Part shown: in pieces, positions 11,564-22,453 of the stretch | How positions within the stretch are numbered: position 1 is the stretch's first letter | Layout: each line of letters begins with the position of its first letter | NCBI GenBank assembly: GCA_001051155.2 | Contig: JYIP02000001.1 | Location: 1,054,001 to 1,118,000, forward strand | Origin: Chrysoporthe austroafricana | Taxonomy: Eukaryota; Ascomycota; Sordariomycetes; Diaporthales; Cryphonectriaceae | Length of the DNA stretch: 64,000 nucleotides | Direction of reading: 5' to 3' | Translations under genes and position numbers: made by a program | Notes under the pieces: model-generated | What the model saw: the letters and a program-made list of their open reading frames with translations, nothing else | Told to the model about the DNA's origin: nothing | The model's database searches: none

Positions 11564-12449
11564 GATGGCAAGTCCTCCAGCAGGCCGGCCCGAAATAAAT
11601 ATTGCAAGGAGGGGGAGGGACTTATGGAGACAGCACAGGGCCGACAGGCCACGCTAAGAACTCTCGACGGCCTGACGCATATATGTGTCCCCGAGATAGA
11701 CTATCGGTAGAAGGGCGCTTGGCCAAGGCGTCACCGCCAACGTTCTTGCTAAGGAGCCCTCTCCTGGGCCGACATACAAGTGTGTGACACCGCAGGGTGG
11801 GTGCGGTCCAACGAAAGAGCCAGCCGATTTGCCAGTGCTAGCGAATGCAGTGCTTGGAACGAAATGGTCTGAGCGTCAAGAAACTACAGTCATAGAACCA
11901 GATTCGGCCAAATGCCTCGACTTAGATTTAAGGGGTATACACTAGGCAGAGAGTGATGGATCTATACGTCGCCCCTCTAGTTCACAAGCCTTTCAGACGC
12001 CAAAACCAGCATGTCATTATGCGGCTGTCTGGTCTGAGCTTGTATACTACACCAGGCGGTATCTTTTTTTTCGTTGGAAATCTTGAATCTCCTTGGCCTC
12101 CATTCTGGCCTGTAACGCCCCTGCCCTCGTGATGCATCATTCTGATCGAGCCTAGAAGACATCGCCTCATTCGACGATACTCAGTAAAGAAGTCTCGTGC
12201 AACCCTGAGATTGCTCCGTGGGCTCATCTTCCAGGGTGTGTTTCTTCTCTTCGCTCCCGGTTATAGGGACCATTGCTCCACAAAAGACCAGCAACCCGAA
12301 CGCCGAAATCCATGCAAAGCGTTCTGCCTCTCAGGTCCTCTCCGACAACAGACCACCAACTGGGCGACAAGGTGAAGAGATATATGAGATGTAGGTAAAT
12401 CCGCCAAGCGCAGTAAAGTAGAAAATATCCTACGGATGAACTCGGGCAC
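11564..12449. other. Intergenic between convergent PET117 and RPB2
   Basis: 3' regions of two convergent genes. Minus-strand ORFs (11977-12227, 12224-12496) partly overlap the last RPB2 exon out of frame and have no domain. I see no gene here. Confidence 0.5.
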
Positions 12450-15400
12450 TCATCTGATGGAAACACCCGAACGGTCCGTAAACATGCGCGAGGCAATGTT
12501 CATAGCCGCGAGCTCCTGGAAGAGCAGCTTGGCAGCGTATGGGATGTAGACCTGGGCGATCTTGGTCTTGTTCTTGCAAGGTCGGCACTCGAAGGTTTGT
12601 TTAGTGAGGTTGCTGTAGTATAACACGTCAGTGATGTGATGAGGTAGGGTTAGGCAGTTGTGAAATACTTACGCAATGGGCGTCATGAGTCCGCAAATCT
12701 CACAGATATGGACTCGGAACGCATCTGAAACCTCAAACAAACGTTCCTTCAGGAACGCCGCTGCACCATGTGCAATCATACAATCACGTTCCATTTCTCC
12801 GAAACGCAAGCCACCATCTCTAGCACGACCCTCGACGGGTTGACGCGTCATGATCTGCACTGGGCCACGGGCGCGCGCATGGATCTTGTCATCCACCATG
12901 TGACGGAGACGCTGATAGTACGTCGGGCCGAAGAATACCTGCGCCTTGAGTTTGCGACCTGTGTGCCCATTGTACATGACTTCGAAGCCACGAGACTGGT
13001 ATCCATGCTGACGAAGAAGATCCGAGATCGAATCGACTGTGACTTCGGTAAACGGGGTCGCATCACCCTCCATGCCCTTCAGCGTCGCCAGCTTTGACAT
13101 CAAACACTCGATCAAGTGAGCAATGGTCATACGAGATGGAATAGCGTGCGGGTTGATGATGATGTCTGGCGTGATACCCTCTCGGGTGAAAGGCATGTCC
13201 TCCTGCCGGTAGGTGACACCAATAGTACCCTTCTGACCGTGGCGGGAGGCGAACTTGTCCCCAATCTGAGGAATTTTGGTAGTACGGACGCGTACCTTCA
13301 CGTAGCGGAGACCATCCTGATTGGTTGTGACAATAACAGAATCAATGATACCGCTCTCCGTGCTTCGGAGCGGCGTAGAGGCGTCTCGCTTGACGTGCTG
13401 TTCGGTTCGTTGGCCAAGTTCTTGATTGTCGGCATTGATCGGTGAGGTCTTGCCAATAATAATGTCCTCGCCGGAGACTCGAACTCCTGGCGCGATGATG
13501 CCGTCATCATCGAGCTTGTCATATGTGCCGTGCTTGAGACGGAGAGTGTCGCTTCTGAACGGTTTCTCGAATGACTCAACAACGTTGATACCGACGCGCT
13601 TCTCTGAATCGGTGTATGACCGGAAGAAGAGACTGCGGAACAAGCCACGATCGATGCTGCTCTGATTCATGATGACGGAATCTTCTTGGTTGTATCCGGA
13701 GTAGCAGGCAATGGCCACAATGGCGTTCTGCCCAGCTGGAAGCTCGCGGAACTTCAGAAATTCCATAGATCGTGTCGTGGCAAGTGGCTTTTGAGGGTAA
13801 TAGAGAATGTTCGCCATCGTATCCATGCGACGGGAATAGTTGGTGAGGAAGAAACCCATGGCTTGCTTACCCATGGCCGACTGGTAAGTGTTACGAGGTG
13901 ACTATGCACGTGGTTAGTGAATTCGAGGTCAAGAAATTAGAGGAATATACTCACCTGGTTGTGGTCTGGGAAGGGAATGATGCTGGCGCAGATTCCGAGA
14001 AGCATGGCTGGGTGAATTTCACAGTGGGTGTACATGTGAATATCCGGATTGATCCTGGTCTTGACACGCGCGTTCAGACTTCTGCCATCATCCTCGGGTT
14101 CTTCGTCTTTGACATTCTTTCCTCGGGCCTTCCGCTGACGGTAATCCTCGAGGTCTTCAGGAGTCATACAGATCATGGCTGTCTCCTCTTCCTCGGCATC
14201 GAGGTACTCGATGACACCGCTATTCTGCAGACCATCCCAGCCAAAGTACTCCTCGTCATCCTTCTTTCGGGAGAACTTTGCGTCATCCTCTAGGCGCCTA
14301 CAGTGTTCCTTGGTCAGAGCCAGGGTCCCTTCCTCGATTCCGGCTTCTGGGTTGTCCTGTGTATTGACAACGAATAAAGGTCGCATCACGCGGCCGGCGT
14401 CAGAGAAAATCTTGAACTCGCGATCACGAATATCTCGCACCAGCGAGACCTCGTGAGAGATAATGGATCGTCGTCGGAGCTCTTGCACAAGGCTGACTAA
14501 GTGCGCCGGCTCGGTATGCACACCAACCCACGTTCCATTAATGAAGATCTTGGTGGCATCAGGGCTGGCGCCAGGCTCGTATTCCTCCAACACTTCCATA
14601 TTGCGTTGCACCATGAAGTCCTTGATAGGCTCCGCTGGTGATCCGACACTGACGTAGCACATGAGCGATAGGTTCTTGACAAGACCACAAGCCTGACCCT
14701 CAGGAGTCTCTGCGGGACAGACCAAACCCCAGTGAGTGTTGTGCAGTTGGCGAGGCTTGGCCAACTTGCCATCACGTCCAATAGGAGTGTTTGTGCGCCG
14801 CAAGTGAGACAGTGTAGAGGCAAAAGTGTATCGGTTCAGAACCTGAGAAACACCAGCAGTGGAGCTCATGGCCTTCTTCTGCTCACCCCAGTTGCCAGTT
14901 GCCAAGGAATACTTGAGGCCATTTGTAAGGGTAGAGTGGCGGATGCCTAACGCGAGGTCGAAATGCTTGCCCTCGCTGACGCATCGCTTCATGTATGCCA
15001 TCATGTCACCAGTCAGCTTCTTGACAATATTGCGGAATAATTTTGCCAAGAGCGGTCCAGCCAGATCGAGACGCTTCTTGCCGAAATGATCACGGTCGTC
15101 GGTATCGCGTCGTCCCAGAGCACACTGCAGTAGTTTATGCGTCATATACCCAAGGAAGAAGGCCTTTCGAGTCTCGCAACCCTCTGTTTGCGCAATGTGG
15201 GGCAGCAACTCTTTTTGCAGAATCTCCTTGGCGTTCTTCATCCGCTGAATCTTGGAGGCGCTGTGTCCCGCATTGCTACGCTTCGCGATGTAATCCAATG
15301 CGACCTCCCGCTCCTGGATCGCGAAAGCTTCCTCGATACAAGGCCGCAACATCTCCATCATCTGGGTATCTGTTCGATCGTAGCAAACAGCATTCAGGAT

Positions 15401-16393
15401 GTCCTCATCACTAATGACTCCGAGAGCGCGGAAAACGATGGCTATTGGGATCTCCTTCTTGACGTAGGGCAAGGTTGCCTGAATTGTCTGTCCAAAGCCT
15501 CCCCGCGCGGTCTCGCCCTTGGCCTTGAGCTTGAGTGTGGTTGAGCTGATGAGGCGTGAACCCTTCTCGAGAGCGCTTCGAATCTCGGCCTGGTACAGAT
15601 CGGGGCTCGGCTGAGCCTTCTTGAAGACCTGCACGATATTGGCAGCGGAGCGTTCCTGTGCGATTAACACCTTCTCGCTACCATTGATAATGAAGTAGCC
15701 GCCCTGGTCGTAGGGACACTCGTTCAACATGAACAAGCCGTCATCATCCTCGCCGCGCAGATGACAGATTTGAGACTTCACCATGATGGGAAGCTTTCCA
15801 ATGTATATCATGTCCCGCAGGTGCTCTGGCGTGCCCTTGTTCTTCTGCGTCTGGTCCTCCTCGGACAGATCTTGGTCCCAAGCGATTGTAGTCGGCAGCT
15901 CTCCAGTTTCGGACCAGTGCTGGTGCTGATCACTGTCCATCTCTTCAAAGGGGACCTTCTTCTCCCTCGCGACCGACACCGTCTTTGTTATCTTGACGTA
16001 GAGGGGGCAAGAATAGGTGAGGTTGCGATCGCGACATTCGTAGGGAAGCAGGTTCTTGATGCTGCCATCTGCCTCGGTGAGGGTCGGGCGCGTCATCAAG
16101 ATGTTGCCAAACTTGATCTCGTATCGACGAATGCGCGCAGGCTCATCGTCATCGGTCTCTGGGAGGGTCTGGTCGAGGCTCACGGTGGAGTATTCGTCGA
16201 TCAGCGACTGGACGGTACTGTTGGTGAACTCGTCAAACGAGTCGATCTGCTGGGAGACGAGACCCTTTCTGCTGAAAAACGAGGAGATCACGGTCCAACA
16301 GTCCTCAGCCGTGATGAAGTTGTCATCGAAGTCGCCCTCATCTCCATCCCCATCGTAGTCATTGTCCCACACGTCATCGCCGTAGGCCGCCAT
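12450..16393 (-). CDS. rpb2: RNA polymerase II second-largest subunit RPB2
   Basis: Three exons, 16393-13955, 13901-12673 and 12612-12450, give 1,276 residues. Key blocks: [20 protein letters not shown] at the N-terminus, [17 protein letters not shown] in the lobe, [14 protein letters not shown] right after intron 1, [11 protein letters not shown], the nucleotide-site motif [20 protein letters not shown], and [15 protein letters not shown]. The C-terminal zinc site is split by intron 2 (CEICG before, [16 protein letters not shown] after), and the end is the clamp segment [15 protein letters not shown]2 forms the catalytic cleft of Pol II with RPB1. Its length is slightly above the yeast 1,224 residues because of an acidic N-terminus and insert. 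It is highly conserved and a good phylogenetic marker for placing this genome. Confidence 0.98.
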
Positions 16394-18224
16394 TTTAAGC
16401 AGAAGGTTGAGCTTGTCGGACCGGTCGATTCAAGTAGTTGGGGTTGCAGAGGGTCAGTAGCACCGAAGCTGGCTGTGGAAAGGCTCGTGTATCGGTGAAA
16501 GGGTCGCAAAAGAAGAAGCGCGCGGCTGGGAGGATAGGAGGGGGAAGGTCAAAGGTGAGTAATGTGGGAAGTGATGGCGATTAGAAATGGCTGTCCACCA
16601 CCAAACAGCTGGGTCGCATCGACTCCAAGGATGCGCGCAGCTTCAGAGCATCAAAAGAACCGAAATGACCGTATCCTGCAAAGGTAGTAGAAGTTGCACG
16701 AGAGAACACAGATGGGTTCAGCCCCGTTACGCGAGGATTAAGTCGTAGACGGGTGGTGGAGAACAGATCGTGTCGCTGCACGTCGTCCTGGGGATTTTTG
16801 TTACTGGAGGTTCTTTGCTCTGGGGCCTGGGGAGGCGACTTGATGCTGCATCAGCCGCGTTCCCCCCCCACTAGCCGGTTTCAGTTAGTCCGTTTTACTC
16901 TAACCCCCTGTCACTTCACCCCTGCGTTCTCAGTATTGACATAAGCAAGGTCCCTCAACAAAGACGTCAACTGTCTTCCAGGTCTTGAGCATAGGAAATC
17001 TTAGAGTAACAAATAACATCAAGCACTTTTGAAGCTCAATAATACTGCGATCGTCATACTTATTTGCATGAAGGCTTGAATGGCCTAAATATCTAGGGGC
17101 CTCATTTTTGGCCCTTGAATTCTAGTTGTGCACCTCCTGACGTTGTTAATTATGAGCTGGGGTTCTGATACTGCTGGCATTACATCTCTCCCAGTATTGT
17201 ATGCACCTCTCTCCACTACCTGCGACATATGGAAAGCATCCTTTCAGGCGGCCTTTCAGTATTTGTTCAGTAGTTGTCTCAAGGTCCCATCTCTAGTAGA
17301 CCCTATCGGACTGTCGTGAATGTTACAGTACCTATACAAGGTGCGGGTCACAGTCGTATGCTCGATACAACAACATTCACTCCTCCCTGGGTGTTTCTCA
17401 CAACAGACCTTTCGCTATGCTAGAAATATGCTTTCTGTTGAAACATGAGAGTTCCCTTGCACTCGATAAAATCGTTGGTCCGTGGTTCACAGCATGACCA
17501 CTTCACCCATTACAGGATGAGTTCTTGATTTTTTGTCGCCTCCTTTCTTCTCGAAAGAGCCCGATAAACTTGAATAGCCAATTAAATACATCCAATTTGT
17601 TCCATTTCGCGTTTCTGTGTAGGTCCACAATTGCTAGATTCTCGTGATTGTATGAAATCCATCTAACCAAGTTCGCCGCGGTAAGTCTGTCAAGAACAAA
17701 ATTCACACAAATGTGTGTGAGGCGTTGTAAACTTGTCTGACAAACGACACATAATCATGGCTAAGCCTAAACTTCTAATTGACCACCATTGGTGGTAAGG
17801 CTGAATAGAAAGTTGTATATGTGTAATAGCTGACCTGTCTAGAAATCAAGATTAGTCTATGGTGAGTTACATAGGTAGCTCAACGAGTCTCAGGTAGATT
17901 CTAAGTTCAGTAATTGGTCATAAACTTTTCAGTATCTTGTGTGCCCAGACTCATTACATCTATGACGGACTTGGTGGGCAGCCGCTTCGTCAAGCCATAT
18001 AAAGAGCACGCTCAACCGTGAAGTACGTCTAAACGTCTGTAAAACACCACCTCTATCAACTCATTTACTAAGCGCATCCCAAACTAAATCAAAAATACGC
18101 CTACTTAACCTTCTAATAACTTTGTCGGAACGGCATCTATCCTAGGTTGATCAGATTTACCTGTGGTGGTTTGAGAACTAATCTATCTTGTAATTGCCTA
18201 GGACGAGAAAATACGACAAGCAAC
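16394..18224. other. 1.8 kb intergenic, RPB2 promoter side and A/T-richer accessory DNA
   Basis: The first few hundred bases hold the RPB2 promoter. From about 16950 on, the base composition becomes visibly richer in A and T. Short ORFs (for example 17503-17706 on the minus strand) carry no recognisable motif. A TATA-like CATATAAAG at about 17996-18004 lies some 220 bp before the ATG of the next gene. Confidence 0.5.
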
Positions 18225-19043
18225 ATGCCTTCCAGCAAGGACAACCACGCCAATACGAAGTGCGGCGCCTGTAACTCAAAACTAAAACATTCTGCGCTTA
18301 GCTGTCTCCGCGAGGGCAGAACTATCGATCATGACACATCTACAAGCCCTTCGAAGCGAGCGGCACTCAAATTTTTCTCGGGAAAGGTTGGAGGAACAAC
18401 CAGACATCATTGTTCCGGCCACCACTATCACTCAAGTCATCACTCTCGTTCCGGTCATCACTCTCGTTCCGGTCATCACTCTCGTTCCGGTCATCACTCT
18501 CATTCTGGTCACCGGTCTGCTTCCGTTCCCCAGTCTTCTTCCGGTCGCGAGTCTCGTAGCTCAGGGAACCATGAGGCAGGGAGGTTTATTCAACGCCCTC
18601 AGAGACAGGCCATGACCTCTGGGCGGAACTTCGGACCGCCAGGATCGGGTCAGGAATTTCATGACGGGGAACCAGGCCTTTTCGACCTAGGGAGTCAGGC
18701 TTCTGTCAATAGCTGGGGGGAAAGTGAATATGACACCGAGCACAGCTATCCCAACCACGCTCTCAGCGATGTCGACTTCGATTTCTCTGACCAAGCCTCT
18801 GTGGGAGAATATATCAATTACACCCTCAGCGACGGTGACTTCGAATCCTTCGACAGTGCCTCTTTGGAAGATGGCTTTGGCATGGCACAGCAACGAGCTC
18901 CAACAAATGTGCCAGGAGCGACTGTGATGCGTCAGCCTGATGTCTCATCCATGTCTGATATGGGGACTTGTCTGCAGGATCATAGCTACGTACCTCAGTC
19001 TCCCATCCCTCTGCCCTTCCAGATTGAGGATGATTTGGAATGA
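18225..19043 (+). CDS. Uncharacterised His/Ser-rich low-complexity protein, member 1 of a local trio
   Basis: Intronless, 272 residues. The frame is open upstream but the first ATG is at 18225, giving MPSSKDNHANTKCG. Residues about 45-54 read RAALKFFSGK, the motif shared with the two following genes. Next comes a His/Ser repeat region (units HHSRSG, from an 18-nt DNA repeat). The C-terminal half is acidic and Ser/Tyr-rich with two related copies (NHALSDVDFDFSDQASVGEY and NYTLSDGDFESFDSASLEDG), so it contains an internal duplication of about 26 residues. There is no signal peptide, TM segment or known domain. It is probably disordered apart from the repeats. A real gene is supported by length, ATG context and the family resemblance. 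Function unknown. Confidence 0.65.
   Translation: MPSSKDNHANTKCGACNSKLKHSALSCLREGRTIDHDTSTSPSKRAALKFFSGKVGGTTRHHCSGHHYHSSHHSRSGHHSRSGHHSRSGHHSHSGHRSASVPQSSSGRESRSSGNHEAGRFIQRPQRQAMTSGRNFGPPGSGQEFHDGEPGLFDLGSQASVNSWGESEYDTEHSYPNHALSDVDFDFSDQASVGEYINYTLSDGDFESFDSASLEDGFGMAQQRAPTNVPGATVMRQPDVSSMSDMGTCLQDHSYVPQSPIPLPFQIEDDLE
18436..18507 (+). repeat. 18-nt tandem repeat, four units, inside the His/Ser-rich gene
   Basis: Three consecutive units of GTCATCACTCTCGTTCCG are identical at 18436-18489. A fourth (18490-18507) differs by two C/T-type changes. The unit length is a multiple of three, so copy-number change keeps the frame and adds or removes HHSRSG. Confidence 0.9.
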
Positions 19044-20241
19044 GCTACGTGTGGAAATAAAACATGACGAAAGATAAGGAGAGGAGACTAGATTTTCTGT
19101 TACTATATTCAGTTTCACCCTCGATGTTTTGGGGTCTGAAGATATAGTCCAGAAATACATATATTTTGAGCATCTGCTTCTCTATGAGACCCAAGGGGTT
19201 CGAGATTCATTATGATTTGTAAGTGCCTTGCCTGTCTAAAGAGACGAGAGTATATATTGGCTTCTGTTAACATGACGCCTTTCGAAGAGATATACTCGCA
19301 GCATGATTCTATGTACTCCAAAGTTGATTCATGATCAATGCTGCGTACTATCCTTCAAACACTTTTTCAATTAAATGATCTCCAAGATTATCAGCATACC
19401 AGCAAGTGCCTGAGAAAAGCTGATTTGAGCGGTACTGAAAGAAATTACGCAACACTTGTAATTCTTTGTGAAAATCATTTTGACATCGCATTCTTCTTTT
19501 ATACAGAACTTGATATCAGAAAGGTCGGAGACGCACTTGAGTATTTAACGATAATCTTAAAAATGGTTTAGCTTCACGTAAGCCGCGCATGAGTAACCCA
19601 TACAACACCAGCTTCCACATGAAGCACTAGCTAGTGTATACGCAATGCCGCTAGCAATCAAACGTCCTAGAGAAGGCATTTTCGGCAGTATTCGATGTCA
19701 ATGGACTTCAATTCGTTGAGTCTTGTATCAGAGTTGAATATGCCAGTCACGCTGTACTAAACTATTGAATTCCATCTACAGATCAAATTCATTCCAGTTC
19801 TTAATGACAGGAAAATCCTAATTACTTGCTATATTGCCCCAGTCATGCCAGTCACAACCCCATCATACCTTCAAGGACAGTCTACAAACGGGTAGTCAGC
19901 GTACAGCAAACTCACGAAAACAAGGACAAACAAATCACTGGTGGAATAACTAAATGGTCTTTAACATCGGCTACAGAGCGTCATTCAGATTCATGGACTC
20001 GAATATTTGTCACGGAATGCCATGGTAGAGAGTACAAGTAGAGCATATAAATATGTGTCGACTACAGAGATATTTGAACTCTTCCGTTCTTCATACCGCA
20101 AATAATTTCAGCACAACAAAAAGTCTGAAGACTATTCTTACTTATCTAACCAAGCCGAAGATTGTTTACTCGGTCAAAGCACTCTTTGTCATTACTTGAT
20201 CCAGCGCTTAGTGGTTTGACACTTTGTCTGGCCAGCTCGAC
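19044..20241. other. Intergenic between trio members 1 and 2
   Basis: A/T-rich spacer. ORF 19338-19571 (+, 77 codons) has no domain. A TATA-like element, GCATATAAATATG, at about 20043-20055 lies roughly 190 bp before the next ATG. Confidence 0.5.
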
Positions 20242-20850
20242 ATGCCTCACCATCATCACTCCAAGCACCACAAGAAATCCCACCATGCCTCTGGGCACCA
20301 TACATCTAGGCATCATGCAGCTGGTTCTCATGCATCCGGCTCTCATGCATCTAGCTCTCATGCATCCGGCTCTCGTGCATCCGGCTCTCATGCATCTGGC
20401 TCTGATGCATCTAGCTCTTATGACAGTCAGTACTACGAATATGACGATGATTGCGAACGTCGTGAGAAGAGGGAACAGGGTATATATTCCCAAAAATACG
20501 ACTGCAACGGCAGTTTCCTGAATGCACCCCCCGTGGTCCAGTATTTCGCCGGGAAACACCCTCCACCTAATGGACCCCCGTCCTATTGCAAACCCAGCAG
20601 GTGGCCTGGGTTTACGACTTGGATGGCTGGAGGGACGTTATATTCTAACCACTCGCATCATCACCATGCTGAGAGCTTTGACATTCCTGTGCATGATGGC
20701 GCCTCTCAGCCTGATTCGGATGCTGAGGGCTCTCGGCCTCCGCCTCGGGCCGAGAGCTCTCTGTCCTCCGAGAGCTCACATCACACTGCTCGACCGGCAG
20801 CAGCTGATCCGGGCCCAGCCAACGCCGGCGGAAATAGCCGCAGGGGATGA
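20242..20850 (+). CDS. Uncharacterised His/Ser-rich low-complexity protein, member 2 of the trio
   Basis: Intronless, 202 residues, from the ATG at 20242 (MPHHHHSKHHKK). The N-terminus is His-rich and could bind metal. Residues 28-62 are seven 5-residue units of the GSHAS type. A short acidic/aromatic segment (SQYYEYDDDCERR) follows. Residues about 95-105 read APPVVQYFAGK, the counterpart of RAALKFFSGK in the gene before and PAALEYFACKK in the gene after. The tail is Pro/Ser-rich with another His run (SNHSHHHHAE). No signal peptide or TM. Function unknown. Confidence 0.6.
   Translation: MPHHHHSKHHKKSHHASGHHTSRHHAAGSHASGSHASSSHASGSRASGSHASGSDASSSYDSQYYEYDDDCERREKREQGIYSQKYDCNGSFLNAPPVVQYFAGKHPPPNGPPSYCKPSRWPGFTTWMAGGTLYSNHSHHHHAESFDIPVHDGASQPDSDAEGSRPPPRAESSLSSESSHHTARPAAADPGPANAGGNSRRG
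20323..20427 (+). repeat. 15-nt tandem repeat, seven units, coding for GSHAS-type pentapeptides
   Basis: Units of the form GGCTCTCATGCATCY follow one another in frame: GSHAS, GSHAS, SSHAS, GSRAS, GSHAS, GSDAS, SSYDS. Later units diverge by single substitutions. This suggests an expanding/contracting coding minisatellite. Confidence 0.9.
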
Positions 20851-21588
20851 AGTCCAGCAAGACACTGAAAGCGGCTATTTGGGCATGGCTTGATGGTGTT
20901 TGTGGCAACGAAGCGGGGCGCATTTTCTGCGATAGATTTCGTCATTTAGATTGAGAGGCTATGGCAATTAATGAATTTGTTTCGCAGTTTGATTTGGACA
21001 GATTGATCAAGAGCATCATGCATAAATTGTTACATTGACATTTGCATTCTACAATAGACCAAGCTCAGATTGATGTTACAAGGTTTTCTCCATAAATAAT
21101 GTGCAGATCAAAGCGCGTGTGCCCTTGGTAATCATGTATCTGAGGCGATGTAAAATCGCCCTAGCAGAAATGGGAATTATTATATGCAGGAGGCGGAAGC
21201 AGCACACACTAGGCTACAATGATATTCCTAGTCATGATGTCACCTCGAGTCTTGACAACGTCGAAAGGTATGGATGTCTTCATGGGTGCTCATCCTTGGC
21301 TCTTGAGACTAGGACTCGCTAGGTGCAATCGCTGAATTTGGGGCCACTAGGCACGATATGATGGCATGTAAGCGGGTGGCATTAGATCTCATGAGTACAA
21401 ATACGACTGAAGGACACATTTAAACTCGCAGACACAAGTTTTCGTCCCATCAAGCCGCTGGTTGAATCTCAAAGAATTCCAGCACTCATTCTACCAGCGC
21501 TTCACGGTAGGCCTGGAACTAGCACCGCCAAGAAGCCTGAACAAGCCAAGTTTAAGCACACTTTTCCAGCACCCTTTCGCCACCTAAA
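20851..21588. other. Intergenic between trio members 2 and 3
   Basis: No supported gene. ORF 21101-21322 is short and featureless. The last 150 bases before 21589 form the leader of the third gene. Confidence 0.5.
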
Positions 21589-21993
21589 ATGCCGAGTCAG
21601 AAAGATGACAAGCTCTCAGCAAAGTTGTTGGGTGTTTTCTCCGACGGAGAGTTGCTGTGGGATGCTCTGACGAAGCCCATACCCAACAGACCTATATCCC
21701 CCTCACATCAAAAGCGCATCACAGTTCATAATCCCGCCGCTCTGGAGTACTTTGCCTGCAAAAAGAGGACAAGGAAAAGCGGGAAGGGCAAGGCCGAGGC
21801 AGATCAACCGTTGTTGTCAGCGAGCCCCCCTCTTAGTCCAACTAGAACTACAGCTGCTCTGGAGTATCTCGCCTGCAAGAAGAAACCGGTCAAAGTCCCT
21901 AAGGGCAAATTCAGAGAGAATCAACTATCCCAATCACCAAGTCTCCGTTCTGTTGTAACAGAGCCAGGACCTAGTGGACAATCTCGGCGCTGA
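21589..21993 (+). CDS. Small basic protein with duplicated ALEYxACKK motif, member 3 of the trio
   Basis: Intronless, 134 residues, from the ATG at 21589 (MPSQKDDKLSAKLLG; note the MPSxKD start shared with member 1). Two related modules follow. Residues 49-59 read PAALEYFACKK, then a basic stretch with KSGKGKAE. Residues 88-98 read TAALEYLACKK, then a basic stretch with KVPKGKFRE. The modules are about 39 residues apart. The protein is rich in Lys, Ser and Pro. There is no signal peptide, TM or named domain. The motif repetition within the protein and between neighbours argues that this is a real gene. The motif could be a short binding helix. Function unknown. Confidence 0.65.
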   Translation: MPSQKDDKLSAKLLGVFSDGELLWDALTKPIPNRPISPSHQKRITVHNPAALEYFACKKRTRKSGKGKAEADQPLLSASPPLSPTRTTAALEYLACKKKPVKVPKGKFRENQLSQSPSLRSVVTEPGPSGQSRR

Positions 21994-22453
21994 CCTCTGT
22001 TCACTATGTTGTGGTAAGATTGTGTACGTATCAATCCTTGCTCCAATGCTAATAAAGTGAGCTACGGTGCTAAACCCGTTTTATTAAGCCTGAATGGCTA
22101 GTTTCTAGGACTACCTCATCTGAAATAAGGGTTATCGTCGTCGAGCAAGTACCTCGACGAGGCAAGCGGCCACATGAGATTCCATCAATTTTGTGATCAA
22201 GAAGGATGTGCAAGCGCGTTGACTTGGAAAGAGCAAGCAATGTAATGTTCATTTAGGAAAGGAAGAGCAGATTGGAGCCGTTGGTAGCGCGGCAGGATAC
22301 AGTCAGTCGATTTCCAAGGGAAATTAGGTCAGACGATGGAAATTGGGTGGCGGATTAAATCTAGAGCTGGGTGTCAAAGTATCTAATTACAAGAATCATA
22401 ATTTACACCTCACGTGTCCTCTTTTTCGTCTATCCGCATCTTACCTATGCTAC
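21994..22453. other. Intergenic, convergent 3' ends
   Basis: It lies between trio member 3 (+) and the secreted protein gene (-). It may contain a short last exon of the latter: the stop-overlapping donor at 22457 could splice to an acceptor ending at 22383 and add seven residues. Nothing else is seen. Confidence 0.4.

Noticed and set aside
15761..16498. 245-codon plus-strand ORF
   Set aside because: Antisense to the first RPB2 exon, no domain.
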